DNA of 64,000 bases from Tubulanus polymorphus (lineage: Eukaryota > Nemertea > Palaeonemertea > Tubulaniformes > Tubulanidae): positions 18,814,001 to 18,878,000 of the forward strand of contig NC_134025.1 in NCBI RefSeq assembly GCF_964204645.1. Reading direction: 5' to 3'. The notes below the pieces were generated by a model that saw only the letters and a program-made list of their open reading frames with translations, made no database searches and had not been told where the DNA came from. Position 1 is the first letter of the stretch. The number at the start of each line of letters is the position of its first letter. Positions 1 through 11,049 of the stretch are shown in pieces. Made by a program: the position numbers and the translations under genes.

Positions 1-215
1 TTTTAATTGCGGTCGCGTGTCTCTGACCCGTCCTTGATAATAGATTCAGCAAAGTAGAATCTGGAATATGGGCTTTTTTAACATGTTTCTAGTTTTTGGC
101 GGTATTAGCGAATTAGATCATTTGAAAGATCATACAGATTTCTCTAACATATCAAACATGCAGAAAACTCTCAGTTCCCGTTTTTTAATTAATCGAACAT
201 CTTTGAATATCTTAA
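1..215 (-). repeat. Inverted single copy of the ~200-bp satellite unit
   Basis: The first 215 bases read, on the minus strand, like one unit of the tandem array at 2690-4450. Shared landmarks are the CGACCGCAATTAAGAT block, the AAAAACGGGAACTGAGA block and the AAAAAGCCCATATTCCAGA block, here in reverse. The copy and the array therefore face each other across the transposase-like exon at 1894-2636, as terminal or subterminal repeats of a DNA transposon would. The window edge cuts the outer side, so a true element end cannot be checked. Confidence 0.75.
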
Positions 216-1893
216 TTGACAACAGGCGCGCGCCTATTCAATTTCATTATATGGATATGTTACTGACTAATCATATTTGGCCTATAATCAAACCGACATA
301 GAAACTACATTAATTAACGCGTATTGTGTTACGCCTTTTGATCGAGATAATGAGACAAATTTCGATTGAATTTCAAAGGACACTTTTGCCTTTTGTGCCA
401 TTTTGAATAGGTTACATACCATTGGTAATTTGCTTTAATCTTACATCGCGTATCTCTAGGTGGTCAGTTTCCGAAATGCAATCGATTTATCAATACTTTG
501 AATATTATTATTGTCCCTACATTTTTAATAATCATATATCATCCTTATCCACTGATGATTCGGCGTTCCCCAGGATATAAACTCTAATGGCTATGTTCTC
601 TATTTTTTCAGACACAGCACACAAGAGCTACCCTAGTCAGTAACCTGTCTGTGGTTTAGTTTCACGATCGGATATTTTCACAAACCACAGTCAGGAATGG
701 GAAGGTCATTTTTGTATGAAATCTTCGTCAGCCAATTTGACTGACGAGTAATTTGCCTGGCATTTCATTGTCTCTTAAGATATCCGTCAAATTTTTGTTG
801 TAATCGACACACAACAGATTCGTAGTTTGTCTGATACCTATAACAGCTCACCTGACGATCTTAATCCATGTGCAAATCGGCCGTAAAGTGAGAGTAAATT
901 TCCGTAGAGTCAACAGCTGCCATTTTGAAAATTACTGGAGGTGCTGGCACCTGTGGACTGAGGCCAGGACAACAGCGCAAACTAACGAAGCGAAACGACG
1001 AAATTGAAAAATATTAAGAAATCAACCCTTATTCACATTTTTCTTTTACCAGAATTTATTATTTCATTATTTATAATGGAAAACACGAAGATTTGAAATA
1101 TAGGTTGGAAAACCATCAAAAATAAAAATTGTCGTTTCGTCTTGAAAGTTTTATCTAAATCCTTGTAGGTCCCCTTGTCTTATCATGCCACATGTGCAAT
1201 ACAGAGAAATGGCGGCCAATGGCGAAATTTGTAAGGAAATTAATTAATTTCTCAAAATAATGTTGATTAATCACTCGAAACATACATAGAATTGGATTAT
1301 TTCGAAAGGTACCTGTGTTAGTTTGTGAATTAAGCCATTAATTGTGGACTGAAGTGGATAGAAAGTATATTTTTGAAGTGTTACTTTTTTCAACCGTGTT
1401 TTGGTCCTTGTCATCCCTAACGTTGGTATAAGCCCATCCGATTATAAAAAGCTTACCACCAACGATTAGGTAACTAACTAGAGCTACCCCAGTTACACAT
1501 ACAAACGATTCACTTACGAAAATGTTTCATTATAATTAAATTTGTTCAGTAAATTTTTCAGTAAAAATCCCCCATCTCTTGACTTAGGGTGCAAGTAGAT
1601 CTATGAAAGTGATGTATGCATATAAAGGTATCCAATTTATATATATTCAACTCTATGGTATAGTAAAAGAATATCATAAGCATACTAATTATTGTACAAT
1701 TGAAAAATACTACAAATAAACAGTTCATTATCAAAATTTATCGCACAGCTCAAACCTATCGCAAGTTAAAAAGAGTTATCATACAGTTAAAATTTACACC
1801 AGCATGAATTCATTCTGAAACATTCCAAATGAAAAGTTAATTAATTCTATCAGTTCTAAGAATTTATTTAAAGATTTATCACGACGAAAAGGG
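216..1893. other. AT-rich non-coding stretch with one diverged dispersed repeat
   Basis: I see no credible gene here. From about 1555 to 1893 the sequence resembles the dispersed AT-rich repeat found at 8372-9720 and 27425-27715, sharing GTAAAAATCCCCC, AAGTAGAT and the 'TTATCGCACAGCTCAAA' style of wording. The rest (216-1554) shows no recognisable structure. Confidence 0.4.
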
Positions 1894-2636
1894 TTAATTG
1901 TACAGTTCAAATATGTTGCAGGCGCCGACGTGCATCAATGATTTTTGCAAGTCGTCTGTCGTTGCCTTGCCCTCAAGGATACGATGGCAACGTTTCAGGT
2001 GATCCTCCATTGTTTCGAAATTGAATACTTTCAGAAATGCTTGTATGAAAGCTACACTTCTATCACAGGAAATCCTTTTCGGCGTTACAGTATTTTTATA
2101 TCCATATAACGATTTCTCTGCATAACGAAACTGTGACAACCATTGTTCCATCATTACTTGTGTCTGATTGTCAGTTATCATTTCTGCTACTGCCAGGGGA
2201 GTATTTCTACCTGGAACCGGATTTGCCAAAACAATAGCGTGATAAAAATGATCTGGCTTTCCTGGGTCTTTCCGAACTACTGAACCGGTTGCATCGTAAA
2301 ATATTGTATTTTTTGCAGCCACATCATGAAATGCATTTACACCGGCTTCCGAAAACATTATCACGCATGAAGGTAAAACTGATATCGATTGAATATAGCC
2401 TGTTTTCACATTTTCGGCAAAGAAAGGGTCAGCAATAAATTCGTCTTTAAGTTTCACAAGGCTTATGTGCACAGATCGTCGTGCCTTTGCAATTCTAATC
2501 TGGCTTCATGTTGCATGGTTCGGTTTTGGAAGTCAGTGAAACGTCGCCTTTTTTGACGAGGCAGACGAATATTGTCGGCTTTCCTTAATGGTGGTCCTTG
2601 TTCAACCAATTCTGCTGCTCGACTCGGTGGTTCAAC
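1894..2636 (-). pseudogene. Transposase-like exon 2 (MULE-like DDE family suspected)
   Basis: The minus strand encodes about 190 residues running to a stop at 1894. The protein contains FYDATGSVVRKDPGKPDHFY and, further on, ISCDRSVAFIQAFLKVFN, an arrangement typical of MULE-like transposases in which two acidic residues sit in F-x-D-A-T-G and x-C/T-D-x-S contexts. A polypyrimidine-AG acceptor precedes 2636, and the reading frame from there (V-E-P-P-S-R) would follow exon 1 at 4674-5009. The frame from 2636 reaches a stop near 2475, and the long downstream frame is offset, so there is probably a frameshift near 2480. The last catalytic Glu and any C-terminal zinc finger are not visible, so it is truncated or decayed. 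Assignment to MULE is by motif style only. Confidence 0.45.
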
Positions 2637-2689
2637 CTAAAAAGTATAAAGTAACGATTCTTTAAATTTTGTGAAAAGAGATGTCATTT

Positions 2690-4450
2690 TTATTGATTAT
2701 CTAACTTTTCGACTTTGCTTTCAAATGATGCATTTTTGATATGTTATCTTTAGATATCTTTATGATCTTTCATACGATATAACTCTCTAAATCCGCCAAA
2801 AACTTGAAACATGTTAAAAAAGCCCATATTCCAAATTCGACTTATCTAATTCTATTGTCAGAGACGTGTCACAGACACGCGACCGCAATTAAGATGTTCA
2901 AAGTCAATTTATTAAAAAACGGGAACTGAGAGGTTTCTGCATTTTTTATATATTATAGAAATCTTTATGATCTTTCATACGATATAACTCTCTAATACCG
3001 CCAAAAACTATAAATACGTTTAAAAAGCCCATATTCCAGATTCGACATATCTAATTCTATTGTCAGAGACAGGTTGAGACACGCGACCGCAATTAAGATG
3101 TTCAAAGTCAATTTATTAAAAAACGGGAACTGAGAGGTTTCTGCATTTTTTATATATTATAGAAATCTGTATGATCTTTCATACGATATAACTCTCTACT
3201 ACCGCCAAAAACTATAAATATGCTTAAAAAGCCCATATTCCAGATTCGACATATCTAATTCTATTGTCAGAGACGTGTCAAAGACAAGCGACCGCAATTA
3301 AGATGTTCAAAGTCAATTTATTAAAAAACGGGAACTAAGAGTTCTCTGGATTTTTCATATTCTTAAGATGTTTTTATGATCTTTCATACGATATAACTCG
3401 CTAATACCGCCAAAACTATAAATATGTTTAAAAAGCCCATATTCCAGATTCGACTTTGCTAAATCTATTGTCAGAGACACGCGACCGCAATTAAGATATT
3501 CAAAGTTAATTCACTAAAAAATGGGAACTGAGAATTTTCTGCATTTTTGATATGTTCTAGAAATCTTCATGATCTTTCAAATGATATAACTTTCTAATAC
3601 CGCCAAAAACTATAAATACGTTTAAAAAGCCCATATTCCAGATTCGACTTTGCTGAATCTATTACCAAAGACACGCGACCGCAATTAAGATGTTCAAAGT
3701 AGATTTATTAAAAAACGGGAACTGAGAGGTTTCTGCATTTTTTTTATTCTTTAGATATCTTTATGATCTTTTATACGATATAACTCTCTAATACCGCCAA
3801 AAACAATAAATACGTTTAAAAAGCCCATATTCCAGATTCGACTTTGCTGAATCTATTACCAAAGACACGCGACCGCAATTAAGATGTTCAAAGTAGATTT
3901 ATTAAAAAACGGGAACTGAGAGGTTTCTGCATTTTTTATATTCTTTAGATATCTTTATGATCTTTCATACGATATAACTCTCTAATACCGCCAAAAACTA
4001 TAAATACGTTTAAAAAGCCCATCTTCCAGATTCGACTTTGCTGAATCTATTACCAAAGACACGCGACCGCAATTTAGATATTTAAAGTTAATTTATTAAA
4101 AAACGGGAACTGAGAGGTTTTTTGTATTTTTGATATGTTCTAGAAATCTTCATGACCTTTCAAATGATATAACTTTCTAATACCGCCAAAAAATATAAAT
4201 ATGCTTAAAGAGCCCATTTTCCAGATTCGACTTATCTAATTCTGTTGTCAGAGACGTGTCAGAGACAAGCGACCGCAATTAAGATGTTCAAAGTCGATTT
4301 ATTAAAAAACGGGAACTGAGAGTTCTCTGGATTTTTTATATTCTCTAGATATCTTCATGACCTTTCAAATTATATAACTCTCTTATAGGCCTACCGCCAA
4401 AAACTATAAACATGTTGAAAATGCCCATATTCCAGATTCGATCTTCCATT
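2690..4450 (+). repeat. Tandem array of ~192-206-bp units
   Basis: About eight to nine head-to-tail units share CGACCGCAATTAAGAT, AAAAAACGGGAACTGAGA, ATGATCTTTCATACGATATA and AAAAAGCCCATATTCCAGA. Landmark spacing is near 204, 206, 194, 192, 192, 194 and 205 bases. The array lies within the presumed intron (2637-4673) of the transposase-like gene. One inverted unit lies at 1-215. Units near 3676 and 3868 are the most alike, suggesting recent local duplication. Confidence 0.9.
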
Positions 4451-4673
4451 TTTCTTCCCATTTTTTATACATTATCATCATCTTATGATCTTTCGATTGA
4501 CAAAACTCACTAATACGTTGCTAGTAATTGCTCGTGTGCGGGGGCCTTTATACATTGAAAAAGAGCAGCTACAATGTATTACAGAACCCACCAGAAAATG
4601 TTTTGAATTTGGAATTATTCATATTCCACTGAAATAGAAAATTAATTATAATGAATATGACAATTATATTTAC

Positions 4674-5009
4674 CAAATCATGCTCTACAACTTTGTGCAA
4701 AGGACTCTTCAAGACATCCGCATAACTTCTTGTTGGTGAATCTCGCATAACCGAAACTGGTGAAAATTCGTGTTTCTCACTGCAGATGGTGTCGAAATCC
4801 ATATTCCGGTACTGGCAAAAGCGGTAAAGTTTTTGCCTCAACCGATCAGAGTTTTTACAAAATACTGCAAAGCATAGTTCATCCCAAAACTGTTTTTGTC
4901 GGATCCACGTTGGAGATAGTTTCGCTTTCCTTATTTTTTCGGTAACAACGTCAGCATCTAATGTCTGATGAACTGCGTTATTCAGATTTGTTATTCTATT
5001 ACGTCCCAT
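4674..5009 (-). CDS. Transposase-like gene, exon 1 (N-terminal part)
   Basis: From an ATG at 5009 the minus strand encodes 112 residues (MGRNRITNLNNAVHQTLDAD...), including W-I-R-Q-K-Q-F-W-D-E-L-C-F-A-V-F-C. A GT donor directly follows codon 112, at 4673-4672, and beyond it the frame turns hydrophobic and low-complexity, which supports an intron start. Splicing to the acceptor before 2636 keeps frame. I do not recognise this N-terminal domain with certainty. Its Trp/Cys-rich style and its position fit the N-terminal part of a DNA-transposon protein. Confidence 0.4.
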
Positions 5010-5689
5010 GATTTCGTTGACGAATTAATCATTTATCCTCGCAAAGTTTGTTCGAAAATGATGTTAAATCACAATCGCACGGAAGATATTTCATAAGATG
5101 AAAAACATATACGTTAGTTCACATAAATTTCGAATATCCACAAATGTTTGTACGACAATGAAGTAAACTCAAAATCGAACGGAGGTAAAACTTTTTCAAT
5201 TAAAATGTAATATATATATAATATATAAAACGCTGTTGTTGATCGTATGGAATCAAAAAGGTTTGTGTAAGGTCGAGCCAGTGTTACTCGATTTTATAAG
5301 GGGTATTCTAGGTCCACGTCGATAAGCCTGACACTCGGATCGAGCCGATTCTTTAATTGCTCATTATCAAATTTTACATTTAGATGTAATTAAGATTAGA
5401 ATTGAAAGAAAACGTCGTCGTTCACGACACTTATTTTAGACTGATGTTGTGTGAACTATTGTTAATGATGTGTAACAAAGAACCTGCTGGCAGTTTCGGT
5501 TTCAGCACCATCCACAAACAAGCAAAACAAAAGCAAACAAAATTTAAAACGTAAACTCAGACCATATCTCACCTCCGCCTATATCCATCAATGTAATAAC
5601 CCTAATTGTTATAATTGCTCACTCTCCTGAACCCTCTAGCTTACTCATATAAACTCTCCTGAAATTATCAAAAATCATCAACTCTTATG
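5010..5689. other. Non-coding stretch, nothing recognised
   Basis: No long reading frame, repeat array or RNA gene is visible. Short TA runs occur near 5205-5225. Confidence 0.4.
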
Positions 5690-5908
5690 TCCTTCCCCTT
5701 TGTTTCTTCATTTCCCTTTCGTTTTTTCCCTGGGTGCTTGCGACAGCGGCCTAAAGGGCTTTGCTTGGCCCACATTGAAAGCTACTGTTCTCTCTCTCTT
5801 TTTATAATTGTGCTTTTTTTTTTAAATTGTAAATTTCATTGTTTGTTTTCTCTCAACCTGTGTACCTGTCATGCTTTCTGTGAAATAAATTCGAACTTGA
5901 ACCGCATA
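5690..5908 (+). mobile_element. 5'-truncated LINE 3' end
   Basis: This segment has the look of a non-LTR retrotransposon 3' untranslated region. It contains CGACAGCGGCCTAAAGGGCT, a pyrimidine-rich stretch and a final GAAATAAATTCGAACTTGAAC. The tail repeats TTGAAC, the same tail type seen in reverse at 41281-41306. No reverse transcriptase is present, so the copy is dead on arrival. The exact 5' boundary is not visible. Confidence 0.5.
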
Positions 5909-6953
5909 CAACACGGGCCGAAAGCATCCGTAGAATCACTGGTATCAGTGGTATCGGGGTAGCAGTAGTATTACCGTCCTCTTGAAGGATTGGGCAGTAT
6001 CACTGGTATCAGCGGTATCGGGGTAGCATCACCGGTCTCGGAGAGGATCGGACAGTATCACTGGTATCAGTGGTGTCGGAGTAGCAGTAGTATCATCGGT
6101 CCCGGAGAGGATCGGGCAGTATCACTGGTAACAGTGGTATCGGGGTAGCAGTAGTATCACCAGTCTCCAGAAGGATCGGACAGTATCAATGGTAACAGTG
6201 GTATATCACCGATCTCCAGAAGGATCGGGCAGTATCACCAGTATCAGTGGTATCGGGGTATCAGTAGTATCAACGGTCTCGGAGAGGATCGGACAGTATC
6301 ACTGGTATCAGTGGTGGGGGTATTAGTAGTATCACTGTCCTCTTGAAGGATTGGCCAGTATCACTGGTATTAGTGGTATCGGGGTATCAGTAGTATCACT
6401 GGTCTCGGAGAGGATCGGGCTGTATCACTGGTATCAATGGTATCGGGTATCAGTAGTATCACCGGTCTCCTGAAGGATCGGGCAGAATCACCGGTATCAG
6501 TGGTATTGGGGTAGCAGTAGTATCACCGGTCTCCAGAAAGATCGGACAGTATCACTGGTATCAGTGGTATCGGGGTAGCAGTAGCATCACTGGTCTCGGA
6601 GAGGATCGGGTAGTATCACTGGTAACAGTGGTATCGGGGTAGCAGTAGTATCATGGTCTCGGAGAGGATCGGGTAGTATCACTGGTATCAGTGGTATCGG
6701 GGTATCAGTAGTATCAACGGTCTCGGAGAGGATCGGGTAGTATCACTGGTATCAGTGGTATAGGGGTATCAGTAGTACGTATCACCGGTCTCGGAGAGGA
6801 TCGGACAGTATCAGCGGTATCGGGGTATCAGTAGTATCACCGGTCTCGGAGAGGATCGGACAGTATCACCAGTATCAGTGGTACGGGGTAGTAGTAGTAT
6901 CACCGATCTCCAGACAGTGTCACTAGTAACACCGTGGTATCGGGGTAGCAGCA
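5909..6953 (+). repeat. 64-bp minisatellite array (copy 1)
   Basis: Around sixteen tandem units of about 64 bp have the form GTATCACTGGTATCAGTGG - TATCGGGGTAGCAGTAG - TATCACCGGTCTC - then an AGGATCGGGCA-like block. Units vary between 'CTCCAGAAGG' and 'CTCGGAGAGG' forms. The array is preceded by CATACAACACGGGCCGAAAG, and that same flank occurs in reverse at the far end of the split array near 34453-34485. The array and its flank therefore travel together. Reading frames across it are meaningless. Confidence 0.92.
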
Positions 6954-7148
6954 CAGTCAAACCTCGTATCAAAGAAGTTCTTGGGACAAAATAAAAACGT
7001 CGTCGTATCCGATATTTCGTTGTAAACGATCCCGTTAAAATCGATGAAAATTTAAGAAAGTAACGACTTTTTTGCGCCGGACACGGAAATTTGTTCGTTT
7101 AAACCGACATTTCGTTATTAAAGATCTCGTTGTAACGAGGTTTGACTG
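6954..7148. mobile_element. MITE with CAGTCAAACCTCGT terminal inverted repeats
   Basis: The left end CAGTCAAACCTCGT (6954-6967) is repeated exactly in reverse at 7135-7148. The 195-bp interior has palindromic words such as TATTTCGTTGTAAACGA and CATTTCGTTATTAAAGA. Termini of this wording are common in short invertebrate Tc1/mariner-related MITEs. There is no coding capacity. It abuts the end of the minisatellite and has probably inserted into it. A TA target duplication is not clear. Confidence 0.65.
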
Positions 7149-8371
7149 TAGTATTACAGTGGAATTTTTATCGGTGGTACATGTATTTATTTTCCAGCGT
7201 TGCAAAATTTGGTTTCATTTTTTTGGTGCGCCGTATCCACTGCCTGGTAATACTCTCCGTACTTAGTTTTTGGACTATGAATAGTACATAGCAGCTAAGG
7301 ATCAGGAAGATTTGTTGAAGGCGTATCAAATTCACTAACTTTAGCGGGTAACTCGTATGAGGTATGGAGGGATCTATTGAATTCAGATAGAATTAGCAAC
7401 AAAATTCCGGATTGTGTCATATCACTTTATTTTGCAATGTATCGGATTTAATTGCATACAAGACTTTTCACACAGAATAATCTATTTGCTTATATTTGAA
7501 AGAGCATCACCTCCATCTTGTATCCAATTACAAGCATTCAGAGCATTAGTTAAAAATAATCCTTAATCTTTCAAAATGTATAGATGTAGCCAACATATTT
7601 TAATCAAAATATTATACTCTACTTACATACATACAGTACATACAAAGCTTAATTAACATAACCACACGTGCGCTGTGAAGATCAACTAGATTAATTAAAA
7701 AAAAATTAGTTAAGTCACAAGTCACTCACTAATTAGTGTTTCTCAATTTTAAACAGCCTAATTAAGTATATTGTAAACATACATATGCATTAATAAACCA
7801 ATATCAAGATTGCAGAGTAAGACTACGTAGAATAAATCATTGCTATTATGTACAGTATACATGTATGATACAATAATTACCTGAGAAATATAATCACCAA
7901 TGAAGTCATACAACACAAAAATATGAAAAGCATACAACACAGAAATGTATCAGATCATCACAGATCATCACAGTTTTTATAACATCGAATGAACTACCAT
8001 TGACAACAACTCAGCCTTAGTGGTTTTGAAAATAGTTCACCAATTGACTATCGGCTGCGTAAATAGAAGGTCCATCAAAATACCTATTTGTGAAATTCAA
8101 CAACTTAAGTGTTATACTATGTTGACCAGCACTGAGTAAGGCGGACGCAACTGTACACATATGGATGAAGAGTATAATTTGGTAACGTAAAAATCCCTCC
8201 TAGGTAAAAGTAATCCCCCCAAATTTGATTTCACAGCAAAATTCAATGAAATACTTCAATATTCTTTAGTTGAAAAACTTTTATAGTTTTTGCAAAAATT
8301 TCCAATTTTCCCTGGTGTTTTTCACATTCACCTGGGATAATCTGTGACTTTTACCGGTGCAGTAAAAACCC
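7149..8371. other. AT-rich non-coding stretch
   Basis: No gene is supported. Short frames here are AT-rich chance frames. From 8200 the words 'AAATCCCCC' begin to appear, marking the approach of the dispersed repeat that follows. Confidence 0.4.
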
Positions 8372-9720
8372 CCTTTGTAAAAATCCCCAATTCTTCAAAG
8401 TAGGTAAAAATCCCCCTCCTTCTGAATGTAGTTTAAGTAGATACAATCTTAAGGTCAATCAATTCATATTTACCGGTATTTCATATTTATAATACACATA
8501 TCCAATTTATTATTGTGGAACATCATAAGAATATCATGAGCATACAAACTATTGCATATACTATTTGAATTAAAACATACTACAAATTAAAAATTCATTA
8601 ATACTAAATTAGTACTCAAAAGTTATCACACAGCTTAATGAAAGGGTTCATAGCACTTTTCAAATATATTACACTACCTTGAAACTAAAATATCTAGAAT
8701 TAAAAGTTCACTATTGCTTATAATTCATGGGCATTGAACTGCTCAAATATACCACATTGTCAACTAGAGTTCACAGTTCAAAAATAATCCTGTTCGAATT
8801 TTAAGATATTACAAATAATTTCTTATTATTCAGCTAGTTACAGTATAGTTACATACATTGGATGAAGTACATAATTCCTATTAATTCTAACAATTTATTT
8901 TATTCTAAGAGTTTACTTAACAATTTATCCCAACGAAAGATTCCATTGCAACACATTTCAGTCTCATTGCAAATGAACAAAATTGGAGAAATATTTGCTC
9001 TGAAATATTCTTCTTGAAAATCACCGTGGGGGATTTTTTGCCTTGTGGAAAATCTCCAAGGTAAAAATCCCCTTGGTAAAAATCCCCAATTCTTCAAAGT
9101 AGGTAAAAGTCCCCCTTTTTCTGAACGTAGTAAAAGTAGATACAATCTTTAGGTCAATTAATTCATATTTATTGATACATATATCCAATAAATTCATATT
9201 TTACTGTTGAAAACCTTAAGGATATCATGAGCATACAAACTAAAATATACACTATTTGAATTAAAACATACTACAAATTAACAGTGCATTAATACTAAAG
9301 TAGTACCGTTATTATTAGTACGCAGTTAGTTATCGCAGTCATTGAAAGGGTTCATCGCACATTTCAAATGCATTACACTAGCTTAAATCTATATCTAGAA
9401 TTAAAAGTTCGTTATTGCTCATAATTCATGGCATCGCGCAGCTCAAATATACCACAAGTTAACAAGAGTTCACAGGTCAAAGATATTCCAATTCGAATTT
9501 AAAGGTATTACAAATAAAAGTTTATCATTCTTATCAATTCTAACAATTTATTGAAATCTAAGAGTTTACTTAAGAATTTATCGAAAGATTTCATTGCACA
9601 TTTCAAACATATTTCAGTCTCATTGCAAATTAATAAAATTGGAGTAACATTTTGCTTTGAAATGTTTTTGAAAATGGGGATTTTTACCCACTTTGAATAT
9701 TTGGGGATTTCTACCTAGAA
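8372..9720 (+). repeat. Two tandem ~695-bp copies of an AT-rich dispersed repeat
   Basis: Both copies carry GGTAAAAATCCCC, AATTCTTCAAAGTAGGTAAA, AAGTAGATACAATCTT and GAAAGGGTTCAT in the same order, offset by about 695 bases (for example 8435 and 9130). A third, shorter copy lies just right of the Polinton at 27425-27715 and a diverged one near 1555-1893. There is no coding capacity, so it is probably a non-autonomous element or an old segmental duplication. Confidence 0.7.
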
Positions 9721-9835
9721 GTTTTTTTTACCATAGTGTACACATGGCTGTATGCTGTTCTACTGGACTTGGAGTACTCGCGGCTAGACTTATTATTCCA
9801 AGACTGGACGACGCAAGTCGTGCTTTCGATGGGTC

Positions 9836-10500
9836 CATACCAATGTTCCCCGGGTCCTATGTTTCCCCAAGGGAAATTAAACATAAAAGGGGTTCTATAT
9901 TCCCCGGATCCGATATTCCTGGAAGATTATGGAAAATGTATAAAAAGGTCCTTTGTTCCCATGGCCACATACACTCAATTTCGGCGCCGGGAATTCAGAG
10001 CATGATAACGCGCCAGGCTGCCGAGCCTGAAATGCAACCAATGAGTCGATGTGGAAATCGGCACTACATGTATCTTTATCTTTATCTTTATCCTATTAAA
10101 TGAAAATTAACGACATAAAACACAATTAAAAATCTCCCGGGCTAGTCTCAAAGCCTTTTTAAAGTCTGACGTAACTACTGAATAAATTACCTGATCGATC
10201 GATTAATTGTCATCTCGAATTTCTCTCGTTCAGTTCTGGCGTTTGCAAAAAATAAAAGCACCTTGTCTGTATCAAATTTATAGCATCTAGCAAATACATG
10301 ATATGATTGATGGACTATTATTAAAAAGCATAGGTATGGACACCTCCGGTCAACCTTTTTATTATTTGGAGAATATATGGAACCCTCGTTGTATTATTTC
10401 CTTTGGGAGAATATAGAACCCGGGGAATATAGGACCCGGGGAACATGGAACCCGGGGAATATAGGGCCCGGGGAACATAGAACCTGGGAATCTAGGGGTG
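9836..10500. repeat. Inverted CCCGGGG-rich short repeats
   Basis: Near 9840-9915 the strand reads TTCCCCGGGTCCTATGTTTC and related words. Near 10410-10495 the complement appears as a tandem array of ~17-bp units of the type GGAATATAGGACCCGGGG. The two blocks are inverted relative to each other around ~500 bp. Together they would form a foldback structure. No reading frame in between is convincing. Confidence 0.6.
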
Positions 10501-10614
10501 ACCCCCCCTTTCGACCGTGTTCATTACTCATCACTTTTCAAATCATTACTGAAACGAAGAATAGTTTAATTGATTTTTATTTCATATGGAAAACAAGTTA
10601 TGCCGGTTACATGT

Positions 10615-10620
10615 AACCAG
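10615..10620. repeat. 6-bp target-site duplication, left copy (AACCAG)
   Basis: AACCAG directly precedes the first base of the left terminal repeat and recurs directly after the right terminal repeat at 27124-27129. Six-base duplications are the known signature of Maverick/Polinton integration. Confidence 0.93.
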
Positions 10621-10809
10621 AGTAATAGGGATAATAGGCTTTCATACCAAAGGTCGAAAGGTCGAGCTCGTAAAAAAATGAAAATAACAATAATTTACAG
10701 TTGAATTAGTCGCGCACACTCCTAATTCAACTGTAAATTATTATTATTTTCACTTTTTACTCACTCGCCCCTTCAACCTTTGATATGAAAGCCTATTATC
10801 CCTATTACT
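10621..10809. other. 189-bp terminal palindrome (hairpin terminus), left
   Basis: The first 25 bases (AGTAATAGGGATAATAGGCT...) recur in reverse at 10785-10809, and the arms stay complementary with scattered mismatches to an apex at about 10707-10718. The apex reads AATTAG-TCGCGCACACTC-CTAATT. A single strand could fold into one long hairpin, and the inner end of the palindrome repeats the element's own terminus. The same design with different arm sequence but nearly the same apex is found at 59117-59322. This suggests a replication or terminal-resolution structure. Confidence 0.92.
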
Positions 10810-10893
10810 CTTAAAATATTCATATATATGAATAAAATATAAATGAATAACATATATAAGTAACGAGTAATTAACGAGCTCTTATAGAATAGA

Positions 10894-10901
10894 TATAAAA
10901 G
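10894..10901 (+). promoter_or_regulatory. Candidate TATA box in the left terminal repeat
   Basis: TATAAAAG lies 149 bp upstream of the polymerase ATG at 11050. The mirrored copy in the right repeat (26843-26850) points inward toward the leftward block. It is a good match to a eukaryotic TATA box, but the surrounding DNA is AT-rich, so chance is possible. Confidence 0.4.
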
Positions 10902-11049
10902 TATATATTTACAACATTATTTCAATATTTATATTTGTGTGAGTTAGATTTTTAAACATTAAAAGTGTTAGTAAAGTGTGATTGAAATAATGCATGATAT
11001 AAATCATCGAACTTCTAAAAACAATTTAAAAAAAAAATTTAGTATTAAA

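Larger units (their letters stand above)
10621..10995 (+). repeat. Left terminal inverted repeat of Polinton 1
   Basis: Bases 10621-10995 match the reverse complement of 26749-27123 at 374 of 375 positions. The single difference is at 10753 (C here, T-equivalent on the right). The outer half is a palindrome (10621-10809). The inner half is AT-rich and carries a TATAAAAG box. Confidence 0.97.

Noticed and set aside
9693-10103. A 136-residue protein left of Polinton 1
   Set aside because: It spans the inverted CCCGGGG repeats and ends in a (TTTATC)n run; no domain and no similar frame nearby.
10720-10800. CRISPR array or phage attachment site in the palindromic DNA
   Set aside because: There are no regularly spaced direct repeats with unique spacers; the structure is one long inverted repeat and the context is eukaryotic.
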